Assembly: GCA_023955635.1 (NCBI GenBank)
Contig: JAMXHR010000009.1
Coordinates: 434,001 to 498,000 of the forward strand
Reading direction: 5' to 3'
Source: Methanosarcina sp. ERenArc_MAG2
GTDB taxonomy: Archaea; Halobacteriota; Methanosarcinia; Methanosarcinales; Methanosarcinaceae
Length of the DNA stretch: 64,000 nt
In this document: positions 37,191 to 45,895 of the stretch, piece after piece
Position numbering within the stretch: position 1 is the stretch's first letter
Layout: each line of letters begins with the position of its first letter
Translations under genes and position numbers: made by a program
The notes under the pieces: model-generated
Databases searched by the model: none
Told to the model about the DNA's origin: nothing
What the model saw: the letters and a program-made list of their open reading frames with translations, nothing else

Positions 37191-37808
37191 TATCAGTAGC
37201 CTTAAATGTGGTTTCATAAATCCCGACGATGAAATTTTAGAAAAACACTTCAAATGCATATGATTGACTTTTTTAACTTTAAATAATTTCGGTTTTTTAT
37301 TGGAGCTTACTCTTAAACAATACAATTAAAACTATATAATTAATATTGTGTCTTTGTAGAAATCCTCTCTAAATTTGAATTTCAGGTTATTTAAACTCCG
37401 AAGTTTAAAGCTGTTTTATAATGGAACACCAAAATCCTTTTACTCATCTCAAACGAAAAGTATCAAATGAAAAGATAAACCCCTGAAAGCACCTACAACC
37501 CTGAAGAAAGGAAGCCCGGATACAGAGGAGTCTAGATTGTCGATTTATTACAAGGATTACAGGGTAGAGAGTAAATGAAATGCGAATATTTACATTCGAA
37601 GCAGCAGTTAAAAATTGTAAGAGAGTTATAAAATTCAGAATTTCTCCAGAGTCAAAATAATCTCATTTCGTGAACGATGATTTTTCTATGGGAATCCTGG
37701 AACATATCTTTCTTCACGTGAATCGAATACTGGAAGAATCGCTCAGACAAGAAGTTAACAAATGAAAATTATCTTGCAAAAGGTTGTACATGAAGGCATT
37801 TTTCTCTA

Positions 37809-37950
37809 GTACTGCGATTCCGAAGTATGTTCACAAAACTTTACTTTTAAAGCTATTTCCCGATTATGAATTTTCCACTAGATCGGGAATTTATTTTGGA
37901 ATCGAAGCACTAGTATTGTCTCTAAACCGGCAGGTCCATAGAGCTCATTT
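37809..37950 (+). pseudogene. fragment related to the secreted metalloprotease-like gene
   Basis: The frame encodes TAIPKYVHKTLLLKLFPDYE, then SGIYFGIEALVLSLNR. This matches the segment after the signal peptide of the gene at 24011-24455 (AAIPKYVHKT...TYFGIDALGVNW). The zinc motif and the signal peptide are absent. The surrounding 36908-39003 region is otherwise without a supported gene. Confidence 0.5.
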
Positions 37951-39003
37951 ATACCCTGTGGGAACATGATACCTATCAGAAATTTCCCATGAAGTTTAAA
38001 ATCCTGTTGCCTGATTGGCGAATAGAGACATTTTGTTCCGTGTAAGCGAAACAATTTAAGGATTCTCAATAATACTTGTTAAACAGTGAAGATGAAATTC
38101 TGACACAAAGTCTGAAGGTAGTAATCCCTTTAATTTTAAAAATTTAAACTCTTCTCATCTTAAAAGTTTAAACCCTTTTCATCTCAATAATTTGAACCCT
38201 TTTCTCCATTCTATAATTCCTTTACTGTTTTGTCAAGAGTTTCCAAAAAATTTTAATTATTCCGCCGAAATAAATCTCCTTATTAAATTATCAAGTACAT
38301 AAGAAGAACTGGCATATACAAAGGATCTATATTCTGTCTGAAGATTTATGCCTGTTCTTAATTTCTGTGAGTAGCTTGTCTACAAATAATTCGAATACAA
38401 TTCGCTAAAAATATGTGATACAGGCCATGCTGCTGCCTGAGCAAACAGTTTGAGCCTGTGGTAGCAGGTCACTCAAAATGGTGACCAACTCTATCAAACA
38501 TGTATATGTACTTCACCTGAGGAATCTTCCAGACCCACCAAAGCCCTGGCCGCTGATTTGTATTATCTTAAGCTTTATGATCTGTATAGATAGGGTGATT
38601 TTTGTGTAACTGAGATAGAAAAACATTATAATTCCTCCATTCTTGGAATTTTGTTATTTCTCATTCAAATTTACTTACCTTCTGGCTAACTAAACTCAAT
38701 TTTTGGATTATTTAGGATAGTGTGTGCTTTCGCCAAACCCCTTCAATATATCCTTTTGATAGATTATACTCCCAGAAACTTACTTTTGGAACTATAGTTA
38801 AGCCTAAACAATCTTAAAAATTTCCCGCAAGAAGTTTAAGGATTTTAAGAACCTTAGATCAAATATATGGACAATTTATAGTCATATATCATCTAAATAA
38901 AGTATATTTAATTTATTTTAAGCCACATGTCCCAATTTTAATTCCTTTGAGAGTATCAATATTAAAAAGTCATCTGAATTTATATATAATGTAAAGAACG
39001 AGA

Positions 39004-39038
39004 ACTCCTTACAAATAATAGTCTTTAAATATTTCAAG
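39004..39038 (+). repeat. direct repeat flanking the small-ORF array, left copy
   Basis: The segment beginning ACTCCTTACAAATAATAGT and ending TAAATATTTCAAG recurs at 40730-40763 with a few changes. A TATATAA tract precedes both copies by a similar distance. The two copies bracket the array at 39390-40462. Confidence 0.6.
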
Positions 39039-39322
39039 ATAGAGCCGTTTATTGAACTAAATATACAGAACGTCTAAACATCTCATTTATTTAATTAGAA
39101 TCTCTAATTTCTTTGATGTAAGTCCCTTTTAGGAACCTATAATGTTTAAAAAATATTATACTATCCCGATTTTGGGCTTTTTAAATCAATTTTAAATTTT
39201 ACGCCGTTTCTCTCCTTATATTTCAAAAAGTATATGTGAAATCTGAGGAACTTTCAAAAGAGCAAATATTAGGAAAATAAAAAGCAAGTAAAAAAGTGGC
39301 AGTCATATATTTCTGTTATAAA

Positions 39323-39354
39323 GATGAAGTCGCCTGAAAAACAGGCAACTTCAT
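39323..39354 (-). terminator. terminator hairpin at the end of the small-ORF array
   Basis: On the minus strand TGAAGTTGCCTG pairs with CAGGCGACTTCA (one G-U pair) across a TTTTT loop, 37 bases after the last ORF of the array. It is the strongest hairpin in this non-coding region. Confidence 0.7.
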
Positions 39355-39389
39355 ACATATTATTTTTAGCTCTTTTATCAGACTACTGC

Positions 39390-39467
39390 TTAATCGCAGT
39401 AGTAGAGTTTGAAGACTTCAGCCGTATAGTTACGGCAGACGCTTGACCACAACATTGCGAAAGTCAT
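39390..39467 (-). CDS. array micro-ORF B1 (25 residues)
   Basis: It begins MTFAMLWSSVCRNYTAE and ends FKLYYCD, with Cys at 11 and 24. GGAGG (39479-39475) lies 7 bases before the ATG. It is the last of five related ORFs and is followed by a terminator hairpin. Its stop codon lies in a hairpin (ACTACTGC/GCAGTAGT). An internal GCCGTA-ACTA-TACGGC hairpin spans codons 11-16. No known family. Confidence 0.6.
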   Translation of the reverse strand: MTFAMLWSSVCRNYTAEVFKLYYCD

Positions 39468-39538
39468 ATTATTTCCTCCAATCGTTTCCTGAGTTTGTTT
39501 ATCCCACGTTATTCTTATCTCTTAATCAGTATTCCTGC

Positions 39539-39616
39539 TTAATCGCAGTAGTAGAGTTTGAAGACTTCAGCCGTATAGTTACGGCAGACGCTTGACCACA
39601 ACATTGCAAAGGTCAT
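39539..39616 (-). CDS. array micro-ORF B2 (25 residues)
   Basis: It encodes the same 25 residues as B1 and lies exactly 149 bases upstream of it, with an identical GGAGGAAATAAT leader. The few base differences from B1 inside the ORF are silent (ACC for ACT, TTT for TTC near the start). Confidence 0.6.
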   Translation of the reverse strand: MTFAMLWSSVCRNYTAEVFKLYYCD

Positions 39617-39687
39617 ATTATTTCCTCCAATCGTTTCCTGAGTTTGTTTATCCCACGTTATTCTTATCTCTTAATTAGCATTCCTGC

Positions 39688-39765
39688 TTAATCGCAGTAG
39701 TAGAGTTTGAAGCATTCAGCCGTATAGTTACGGCAGACGCTTGACCACAACATTGCAAAGGTCAT
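39688..39765 (-). CDS. array micro-ORF B3 (25 residues)
   Basis: Its spacing is again exactly 149 bases. It is the same as B1 except that Val18 is Cys (GTC to TGC by a local rearrangement of bases), giving three cysteines. The internal hairpin and the ribosome binding site are unchanged. Confidence 0.6.
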   Translation of the reverse strand: MTFAMLWSSVCRNYTAECFKLYYCD

Positions 39766-39836
39766 ATTATTTCCTCCAATCGTTTCCTGAGTTTGTTTAT
39801 CCCCCGTTATTCTTATCTCTTAATCAGCATTCCTGC

Positions 39837-39914
39837 TTAATCGCAGTAGAAGAGTTTGAAGACTTCAGCTGTATAGTTACAGCTGACGCTTGACCAGAAC
39901 ATTGCGAAGATCAT
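39837..39914 (-). CDS. array micro-ORF B4 (25 residues)
   Basis: It starts MIFAMFWSSVSCNYTAE and ends FKLFYCD. Relative to B1, Cys11-Arg12 is Ser-Cys. The internal hairpin is kept by paired changes (GCTGTA-ACTA-TACAGC in place of GCCGTA-ACTA-TACGGC). The ribosome binding site is weaker (GGAAG). It is 149 bases from B3. Confidence 0.6.
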   Translation of the reverse strand: MIFAMFWSSVSCNYTAEVFKLFYCD

Positions 39915-40021
39915 ATTATTTCTTCCAATCGTTTCCTGAGTTTGTTTATCCCCCGTTATACCCAGGTCTTCTGCAATTTGGAAGTATAATTCCCTGCAGA
40001 AACCTTTTAATTACAGTTTAA

Positions 40022-40108
40022 TTAGCAGCAGCTCTCTTCGTAATAGAGTTTGAAGATTTCAGATGTATAGGTGCCGCAGACCTTTGACCATAACATTGCG
40101 AAAGTCAT
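40022..40108 (-). CDS. array micro-ORF B5 (28 residues)
   Basis: This is the first and most diverged B copy: MTFAMLWSKVCGTYTSE, then IFKLYYEESCC. It ends with a Cys pair and lacks the internal hairpin. It has GGAGGGAATAAT before the ATG. The spacer on each side (about 100 bases) is duplicated and includes a TTCTGCA...TGCAGAA stem-loop. Confidence 0.6.
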   Translation of the reverse strand: MTFAMLWSKVCGTYTSEIFKLYYEESCC

Positions 40109-40225
40109 ATTATTCCCTCCAATCGTTTCCTGAGTTTGTTTATCCCCCGTTATACCCAGGTCTTCTGCAATTTGGAAGTATAATTCCCTGCAGAAACCTC
40201 TTTCACTTCTGCTTTAGAAAATCAT

Positions 40226-40321
40226 TTAACCTATATTCAATAAGAAGCCGAAGTTATTTGCAAATGTAAAGAGCTGGTCAAGGCCAAAGCCAATGATAAT
40301 GCTGGGTAGGCTGAATGGCAT
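40226..40321 (-). CDS. array micro-ORF A2 (31 residues, hydrophobic)
   Basis: It begins MPFSLPSIIIGFGLDQLF and ends NFGFLLNIG. It is a hydrophobic, possibly amphipathic helix with one Asp, preceded by GGAGGGAATAAAT. It is close kin of A1, 141 bases away. No known family. Confidence 0.6.
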   Translation of the reverse strand: MPFSLPSIIIGFGLDQLFTFANNFGFLLNIG

Positions 40322-40366
40322 ATTTATTCCCTCCATATTTTATAATTTTCAACATTGATAAATCAT

Positions 40367-40462
40367 TTAACATATATTCAATAAGAAGCCGAAGTTATTT
40401 GCAAATGTAAAGAGCTGGTCAAGGCCAAAGGCAATGGTAATGCTAGGTATACTGAATGGCAT
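40367..40462 (-). CDS. array micro-ORF A1 (31 residues, hydrophobic)
   Basis: It begins MPFSIPSITIAFGLDQLF and ends NFGFLLNIC. It is the first ORF of the array in transcription order and has the strong GGAGGG ribosome binding site. It differs from A2 at five residues, including the last (Cys against Gly). The identical middle (GLDQLFTFANNFGFLLNI) suggests constraint or recent copying. Confidence 0.6.
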   Translation of the reverse strand: MPFSIPSITIAFGLDQLFTFANNFGFLLNIC

Positions 40463-40555
40463 ATTTATTCCCTCCGTATTTCATAATTTTCTACACCGAT
40501 GCTTGCTTAATGTTATATATCTGAAACAGCATAGTTATCTGCACAGACTGTTTAC

Positions 40556-40567
40556 TTTTTATATAAT
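40556..40567 (-). promoter_or_regulatory. candidate TATA box for the micro-ORF array
   Basis: On the minus strand ATTATATAAAAA lies about 95 bases upstream of A1. A start site 25 bases downstream would give a leader of about 70 bases. It is the nearest good TATA box in the right direction. The region 40463-41342 otherwise holds no gene. Confidence 0.4.
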
Positions 40568-40729
40568 TCTCTATTATCAAGCCTCCATATTTCGCAGGCC
40601 CTGTCAGCTACTTACTAATATTACTATGTGAATTCAGTCTCATTTTGAGATTCACCGTTTGAACTTTTAGCTAACAGTGACTGTATATACCTATATATAC
40701 AAAATTATATAAACTCAATAGAACTACTT

Positions 40730-40763
40730 CTCCTTACGAATAATAGTTCCTAAATATTTCGAG
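40730..40763 (+). repeat. direct repeat flanking the small-ORF array, right copy
   Basis: This is the partner of 39004-39038: CTCCTTACGAATAATAGT, then TAAATATTTCGAG, again preceded by TATATAA. Confidence 0.6.
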
Positions 40764-41342
40764 TGGAATTTCCGTTAACAGATCTATATTTTTTTAACTT
40801 TTTAAATGATTAGAAGTTTATAATTCAGTCTTACTTTATTACAAATATTAATATGTCTTCCAGGACTTAGTGAAAAAGTTTTTGAAAATGATTCTTCAGG
40901 CCACTTTAAGTCTGCCATTATCTTTACATAAACTATGGATATAGGATACAACCTAAATTTCTGAAAGCAGACTTCTGGATGGGCTCATAAATTTTTTGGG
41001 AAAGGCCTCTTCTTTCATGAATTAATTACAGCTGTCTGTTCTCACTGTCTATATTTTGACTGATTTCATTTCCGGTAATTTTTGGCAAAGAATGATATTT
41101 AGGACTGAAGATATACATTTAAGAGTCAAAAACAGTGTAAGTAGTGCGCATTTTGAAAGTTCATTTTCGAATGCATGTTCTCGAAGCTATAAATCAATAG
41201 CTTTATGCCTTCAAATCGGATCTTTCGACTAAATTTGATTAGGCATAAGTTAAAATGGACTTCCTTACATAATAAGTAAAAGCATTGAGATTCTCAATGT
41301 AATTCTTTCTATCACATTTCAGTAACTTTGGGAAAGGGGGAT

Positions 41343-42049
41343 GTGAATATTAACAAAAATAGTTTGCCTGAGGATGGACTTCCTATTGTCGAAGTTTCCA
41401 ATGTCAGGAAAAGCTATGTACCTGGGAGTCTGGAAATTCCGGTTCTCTCAGGTATTGATCTTAAAATTGGAAGAGGAGAATTTCTGGCTACTATGGGCCC
41501 ATCAGGCTCTGGAAAAAGTACTCTTGTGAACCTTATAGGCTGCCTTGACCGGCCTACTGAAGAGCAGATTCTTGTAAGGGGAAGGGATCTCAACAAAATA
41601 TCAGATGAGGAACTTGCCCGCGTTAGGGAGCTTGAAATAGGTTTTGTTTTTCAGACTTTTAATCTTATCTCGCGCCTTACTGCCTTTGAGAACATTTTGT
41701 TCCCTACCTTTGTTAATTCGAGGATTAGCATTGATTCAAGGAAGCGTACAAAAGAACTTCTGGAAATTATGGGGCTGCACGACCGCATGCATCATAAGAC
41801 GGATGAGCTTTTGGGAGGCAAATCTCAGAGGGTTTCAAGTGCACGTACACTTATTAATGATCCTGCGTTCCTTCTTGCGGATGAACCGACCGGAAACCTT
41901 GATTCTAGGACAGGAGCCGAGATCCTTTGCATATTTATGGATTTGAATATGGAAGGGAGAACAATAGTAATCGTTACACATGATCCTGAAATTGCGAAAT
42001 ATGCTGACAGAGTTATCCTGGTAAAAATGGAATAATTCAATACAATTGA
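41343..42049 (+). pseudogene. MacB/LolD-type ABC ATPase, unit 1, with degenerate signature motif
   Basis: Walker A MGPSGSGKSTLVNLIG and Walker B FLLADEPTGNLDSRTG are intact, but the signature reads LLGGKSQRVSSARTL where the paralog at 44980-45848 has LSGGQSQRVAIARAL. The Ser to Leu change in this loop should harm ATP hydrolysis. The frame ends at 42035 and can be extended to 42049 (NGIIQYN) by one more A in A5 (42023-42027), like the paralog's DGIIQNN. GTG 41343 after a G-rich tract is taken as the start; TTG 41328 is the alternative. It heads an ATPase/surface protein/permease unit. Confidence 0.75.
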
Positions 42050-42061
42050 AGGTGGAAGTAT

Positions 42062-43308
42062 ATGGAAATGAATAAGAAGAATGTTATTGCAACTTTTTTT
42101 CTTTGCTTTTGATCTCCTCTCTTTTTGCAGCTCCTGCTTCTGCATCTGTCGGGGGAGCTAACCTCAAAGTTACAATAATCGAAACAAATCCGTATCCTGC
42201 AAAAATAGGAGAATACCTTACTCTGACTATTCAGGTGGAAAACATCGGAGGAGATAAGGCCGACAATGTTGACATAGAAATTGTACCTCAATATCCTTTT
42301 TCTCTCGATTCCAAGGCAAATGCCATTCAGAACGTCGGAGTCCTCAATCCTGGCAGGACTGCTACAAAGGAATTTCACCTTTTTGTAGACAAAAATGCGC
42401 AGAAAGGAGTACGCTCTATTGACATTAGAACAAAAACAGGTAGAGACGATCCCTGGAGTGAGAAAAGCTTTGACATCAGAATAGGTACTGAAACATTTAA
42501 CAGTAAAGGTACAGTTGAGCTTAAGGAAATTGTTTCGGACCCCAAGGCTTTCATGCCCGGAGACAGAGGCACTATCACTGTAACTCTTACGAACACTGCA
42601 ACTACTCCAACTGTCACGATTGATGGAAGTGACTTTGATACCAATGCCAGAATTCAGGCTGCTGTTTTAAGGCCTTTATCCGAGGGAATAATTGTCCTTG
42701 ACGCCCCTTACGAAGATATGGGCCTTCTGGGGCCTGGAGATAGCATCAAACTGACTTTTAATATTAAGATTGCAGAGGATGCTGCAGAAGGAACCCACAA
42801 CCTTGAACTTGCAATAGAAGGTAATTCCTTCGATTACAACAGCAGAAAAAATATTCCTCTCAAGGTAGATTCTTCAAATATAAGAGTGATACCTTCAAAA
42901 GAACTTCAAATGGTAAATGGAAAAGCTACCCTTGAATTTGACGTAGCAAACACCCACCCTAACGGATTTAATTCGGTAAGCATAAAACCCGACGCAGAAG
43001 GAGTAAAATTTTATCCTGCAGAATATTTCATAGGGCCAATGAATCCTGACGAACTTTTTACAATAGAATTTGAGGCAATGGAAGACAATTTATTTAATGC
43101 CGATTGGGAAGCTTCGGAAGGTATAAACATGAGCCTTACTGCAAATTATAACAATGGAATCAACAGACATGTAAATACTGTCGGGAACCTTAATATTATA
43201 AATGCTTCCGAGTCTCCTGAATCCAGTTCAAAAGCCGTACTTGCAGGTGGACTTATTATAATTTCTATTCCTGCAGCCTTCTTGTTTTACAGAAGGAGAA
43301 AACAATAG
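42062..43308 (+). pseudogene. surface-exposed COG1361/sarcinarray-like protein, unit 1, frame broken in its signal peptide
   Basis: A signal peptide precedes a chain of immunoglobulin-like (NEW3/CARDB-type) domains (KIGEYLTLTIQVENIGGDKA) and a single C-terminal membrane helix (GGLIIISIPAAFLFYRRRK). The ATG at 42062 or 42068 is out of frame with the body. One more T in T7 (42094-42100) joins them as ATFFSLLLISSLFAAPASA. Repaired length is about 415 residues. It sits between the ATPase and permease genes, where MacA-like partners are found in bacteria. The middle is almost identical to the paralog at 45896. Confidence 0.75.
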
Positions 43309-43348
43309 TCAAGGAAAAATTAACTGACATCATATTTGGGGGTAAAAT

Positions 43349-44562
43349 ATGATAAAATTCGCACAGGCAGCTCGTATAGCATCTGGAAGTATAGGAAGCG
43401 CTAAGCTCAGGTCTGCACTCACTACACTGGGAATAGTAATTGGCATAGCTGCAGTAGTTGTTAATGCATCCCTTGGTGCCAGTTTTAATCAGTTTTTTAC
43501 TGATGAGATCTCTTCTGTAGGCTCTAATTTTATTATTGCAGCCAGCAAGCAGCCAAATCTCTTCTTTGATAACGAGTACAATCTTATGAAGAATACTCCG
43601 GGGATTACCGGCGTATCTCCCAGAAAATCAATGAGTGGAGATCTCACTTATCTTTCAGAGACTAAAAACGTGAATGTTGCAGGGGTCAACAAAGATTTTC
43701 AGGAGATCCAGGGCCTGCAGATGGAAGGTGGTACTTTCCTAACAGATAAAGACAGCTCATCTGCCGTTCTTGGGTATAATATTGCAAACGATGAATTCAG
43801 TAAGAATATTTCCCATAGAAGTAGTGTGGAAATTGCTTTTCGGCAGGCGAACGGTACGGTTGTGACAAAAAATTTTAAAGTAAAAGGGATACTGAAAAAT
43901 TCCGAGCCAACAGTTGTTAGTGAAGACAGCGACTATGACTTGACAGTTTTCATTCCCATTTCTACTCTGAATGAGATGACCGGGGAAAAAGACTATGGAG
44001 CTTTCCTCGCGATGGCTGATAGTCCTGAGAAAGTCCGGGACATTGCAGACGAAGTGGATAAAAGGTTCGCCAGAAATTTCGGAGTCCCGGAAAGAGAAAT
44101 TGAGGATGAGGATTCAAAACCCTATTATGTCTTCAATCAAGCTGACATTCTTGAACAAACTGGGAAAATAGGAGATGCTTTAAATTCTTTCCTGCTGGTC
44201 CTTGCCTTAATTTCACTTTTTGTGGGCTCGATAGGGATAATGAATATTATGCTCGTGACCGTAACTGAAAGAACCCGAGAAATCGGAATAATGAAATCAG
44301 TAGGCTACAGCAACTCTAATATTCTCTCCCTCTTTTTACTGGAATCTGTAATGGTCAGTTTTTTTGGGGGGATCGTAGGCACTGCAATCGGGGGATGGGA
44401 GCTTATGCCCTTGAAAGTGTTCTCAAACTTCCTCCGGTATTTCCCTTAAAATTAATTGAAATCGGTATTGTAATTTCTGTCCTTGTGGGCATAACTGCCG
44501 GCTTATATCCTGCAAGAAAAGCTGCACGCATGAATCCGGTGGATGCTCTAAGATATGAATAA
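43349..44562 (+). pseudogene. MacB/FtsX-type ABC permease, unit 1, frame broken near the C terminus
   Basis: The N terminus (SAKLRSALTTLGIVIGIAAV), the large extracytoplasmic loop and the last helices (MLVTVTERTREIGIMKSVG) are typical of MacB/FtsX permeases. The frame stops at 44449. One more G in GGG (44397-44399) continues it (AYALESVLKLPPVFPLKLIE, then GLYPARKAARMNPVDALRYE) to 44562, about 404 residues. A terminator hairpin follows. It should form an ABC complex with the ATPase of unit 1. Confidence 0.82.
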
Positions 44563-44581
44563 GAATCTATCCCGTGAATAA

Positions 44582-44614
44582 GGCTATTCTATCTCAAGAA
44601 TAGCCCTTTTTATT
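44582..44614 (+). terminator. stem-loop terminator after ABC unit 1
   Basis: GGCTATTCT (44582-44590) pairs perfectly with AGAATAGCC (44597-44605) across a 6-base loop, followed by CTTTTTATT. Confidence 0.8.
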
Positions 44615-44979
44615 GTCAGTCTGTTATTATATATAATTGGCCAGTTGGACATTAAGTAGATACAAAGAAATTTTAAGTAGTTTCTTAATTATTAACTTCT
44701 TAAGTATATTTAATGAATAGAAATGAATGCTTATGAACAAGTTAAAAAGAAATTAATTACATTTGTCAGTAGATTGGCAAAACCTGTGAAATAGACAACC
44801 TGACTAATGGAAAAAGTGATAATTCCTATTGAGAAAAACAATATGTGTTTCTAGTCGGCTTAACGTACTGAAAAATTTATTGCCTGATACTTAAGCTAAA
44901 AGTCAGAAGAGGCAATATCGTATGAGTAACTCAGATGCTGATAAATTGATCCTGACATTTGAAAAACAGAGGAGTAGAT

Positions 44980-45848
44980 ATGGAAACGAAAATACCTATT
45001 GAAAACATTTCTGCTCAAGGAGGTTCAAAATTGGATACGGGAACAGAAGATCCCAGACTTAAAGGGGAACTGCATTCGAAAGAAAACAACTTTACTTCAA
45101 ATGAAGATCCCTTTAAATATGAGTTGCGCAGTTCCAGACATCTGCAAAGTGATGGAGAACATACTACAGGAACTCCAGTTATTGAGGTTATTAATGTCAA
45201 AAAGAGTTATATCCTTGCAGATATGGAAGTTCCAATCCTTCATGATATAAACCTGGAAGTACGGGAGGGGAATTCCTTGCCATCATGGGGCCTTCTGGCT
45301 CAGGAAAGAGCACCCTTATGAATCTCATAGGTTTTCTTGATAGACCTACAGAAGGAAAGATTATAATTAAAGGTCTTGATATCAATGAATTGTCTGACAA
45401 GGAAGTTGCCAGGCTCAGAGGATTGGAGATCGGTTTTATTTTCCAGACATTCAACCTGATTCCCCGGCTCACTGCTCTTGAAAATGTAGAGCTCCCTACC
45501 TATGCGAATATAAGGAGCGGAATCGATGCCCATGCAAGGGCGAAAGAGCTTCTTACACTGGTGGGACTGGAGGATCGAATGCATCACAAGCCGGGTGAAC
45601 TTTCAGGCGGACAATCCCAGAGAGTTGCTATTGCCAGAGCTCTGATCAATGACCCTGCGATCCTGCTTGCGGATGAACCCACCGGAAATCTGGACTCAAA
45701 GACAGGCTGTGAAATTCTGAATATGTTCACAAGACTCAATGAAGACGGCAGAACAATTGTAATGATAACTCATGATCCGGAAATTGCAAGGTATGCGGAC
45801 AGGATAGTGCTCGTAAAGGACGGGATAATTCAAAATAATTCAGAATAA
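44980..45848 (+). pseudogene. MacB/LolD-type ABC ATPase, unit 2, frame broken in a G run
   Basis: An N-terminal extension of about 65 residues (GTEDPRLKGELHSKENN) precedes the ATPase. The frame is lost at GGGG (45267-45270); with one added G it reads VREGEFLAIMGPSGSGKST and on through the signature LSGGQSQRVAIARAL and Walker B ILLADEPTGNLDSKTG to 45848. Repaired length is about 289 residues. ATG 44980 follows GAGGAG. Its motifs are complete, unlike those of unit 1. A surface protein gene follows, but no permease; a permease remnant lies at 49202. Confidence 0.8.
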
Positions 45849-45895
45849 TTCCTTATTTAAACTTAATAATTTTAAGCTAATTGGGGTGGAATATA

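Noticed and set aside
40063..40269. 68-codon plus-strand ORF over the array
   Set aside because: It runs antisense across repeat units and spacers, has no ribosome binding site and is not repeated with the 149-bp period.
39390..40462. CRISPR array
   Set aside because: The 149-bp period, long near-identical units and open frames with ribosome binding sites do not fit 25-40-bp repeats with unique spacers, and no cas genes are present.
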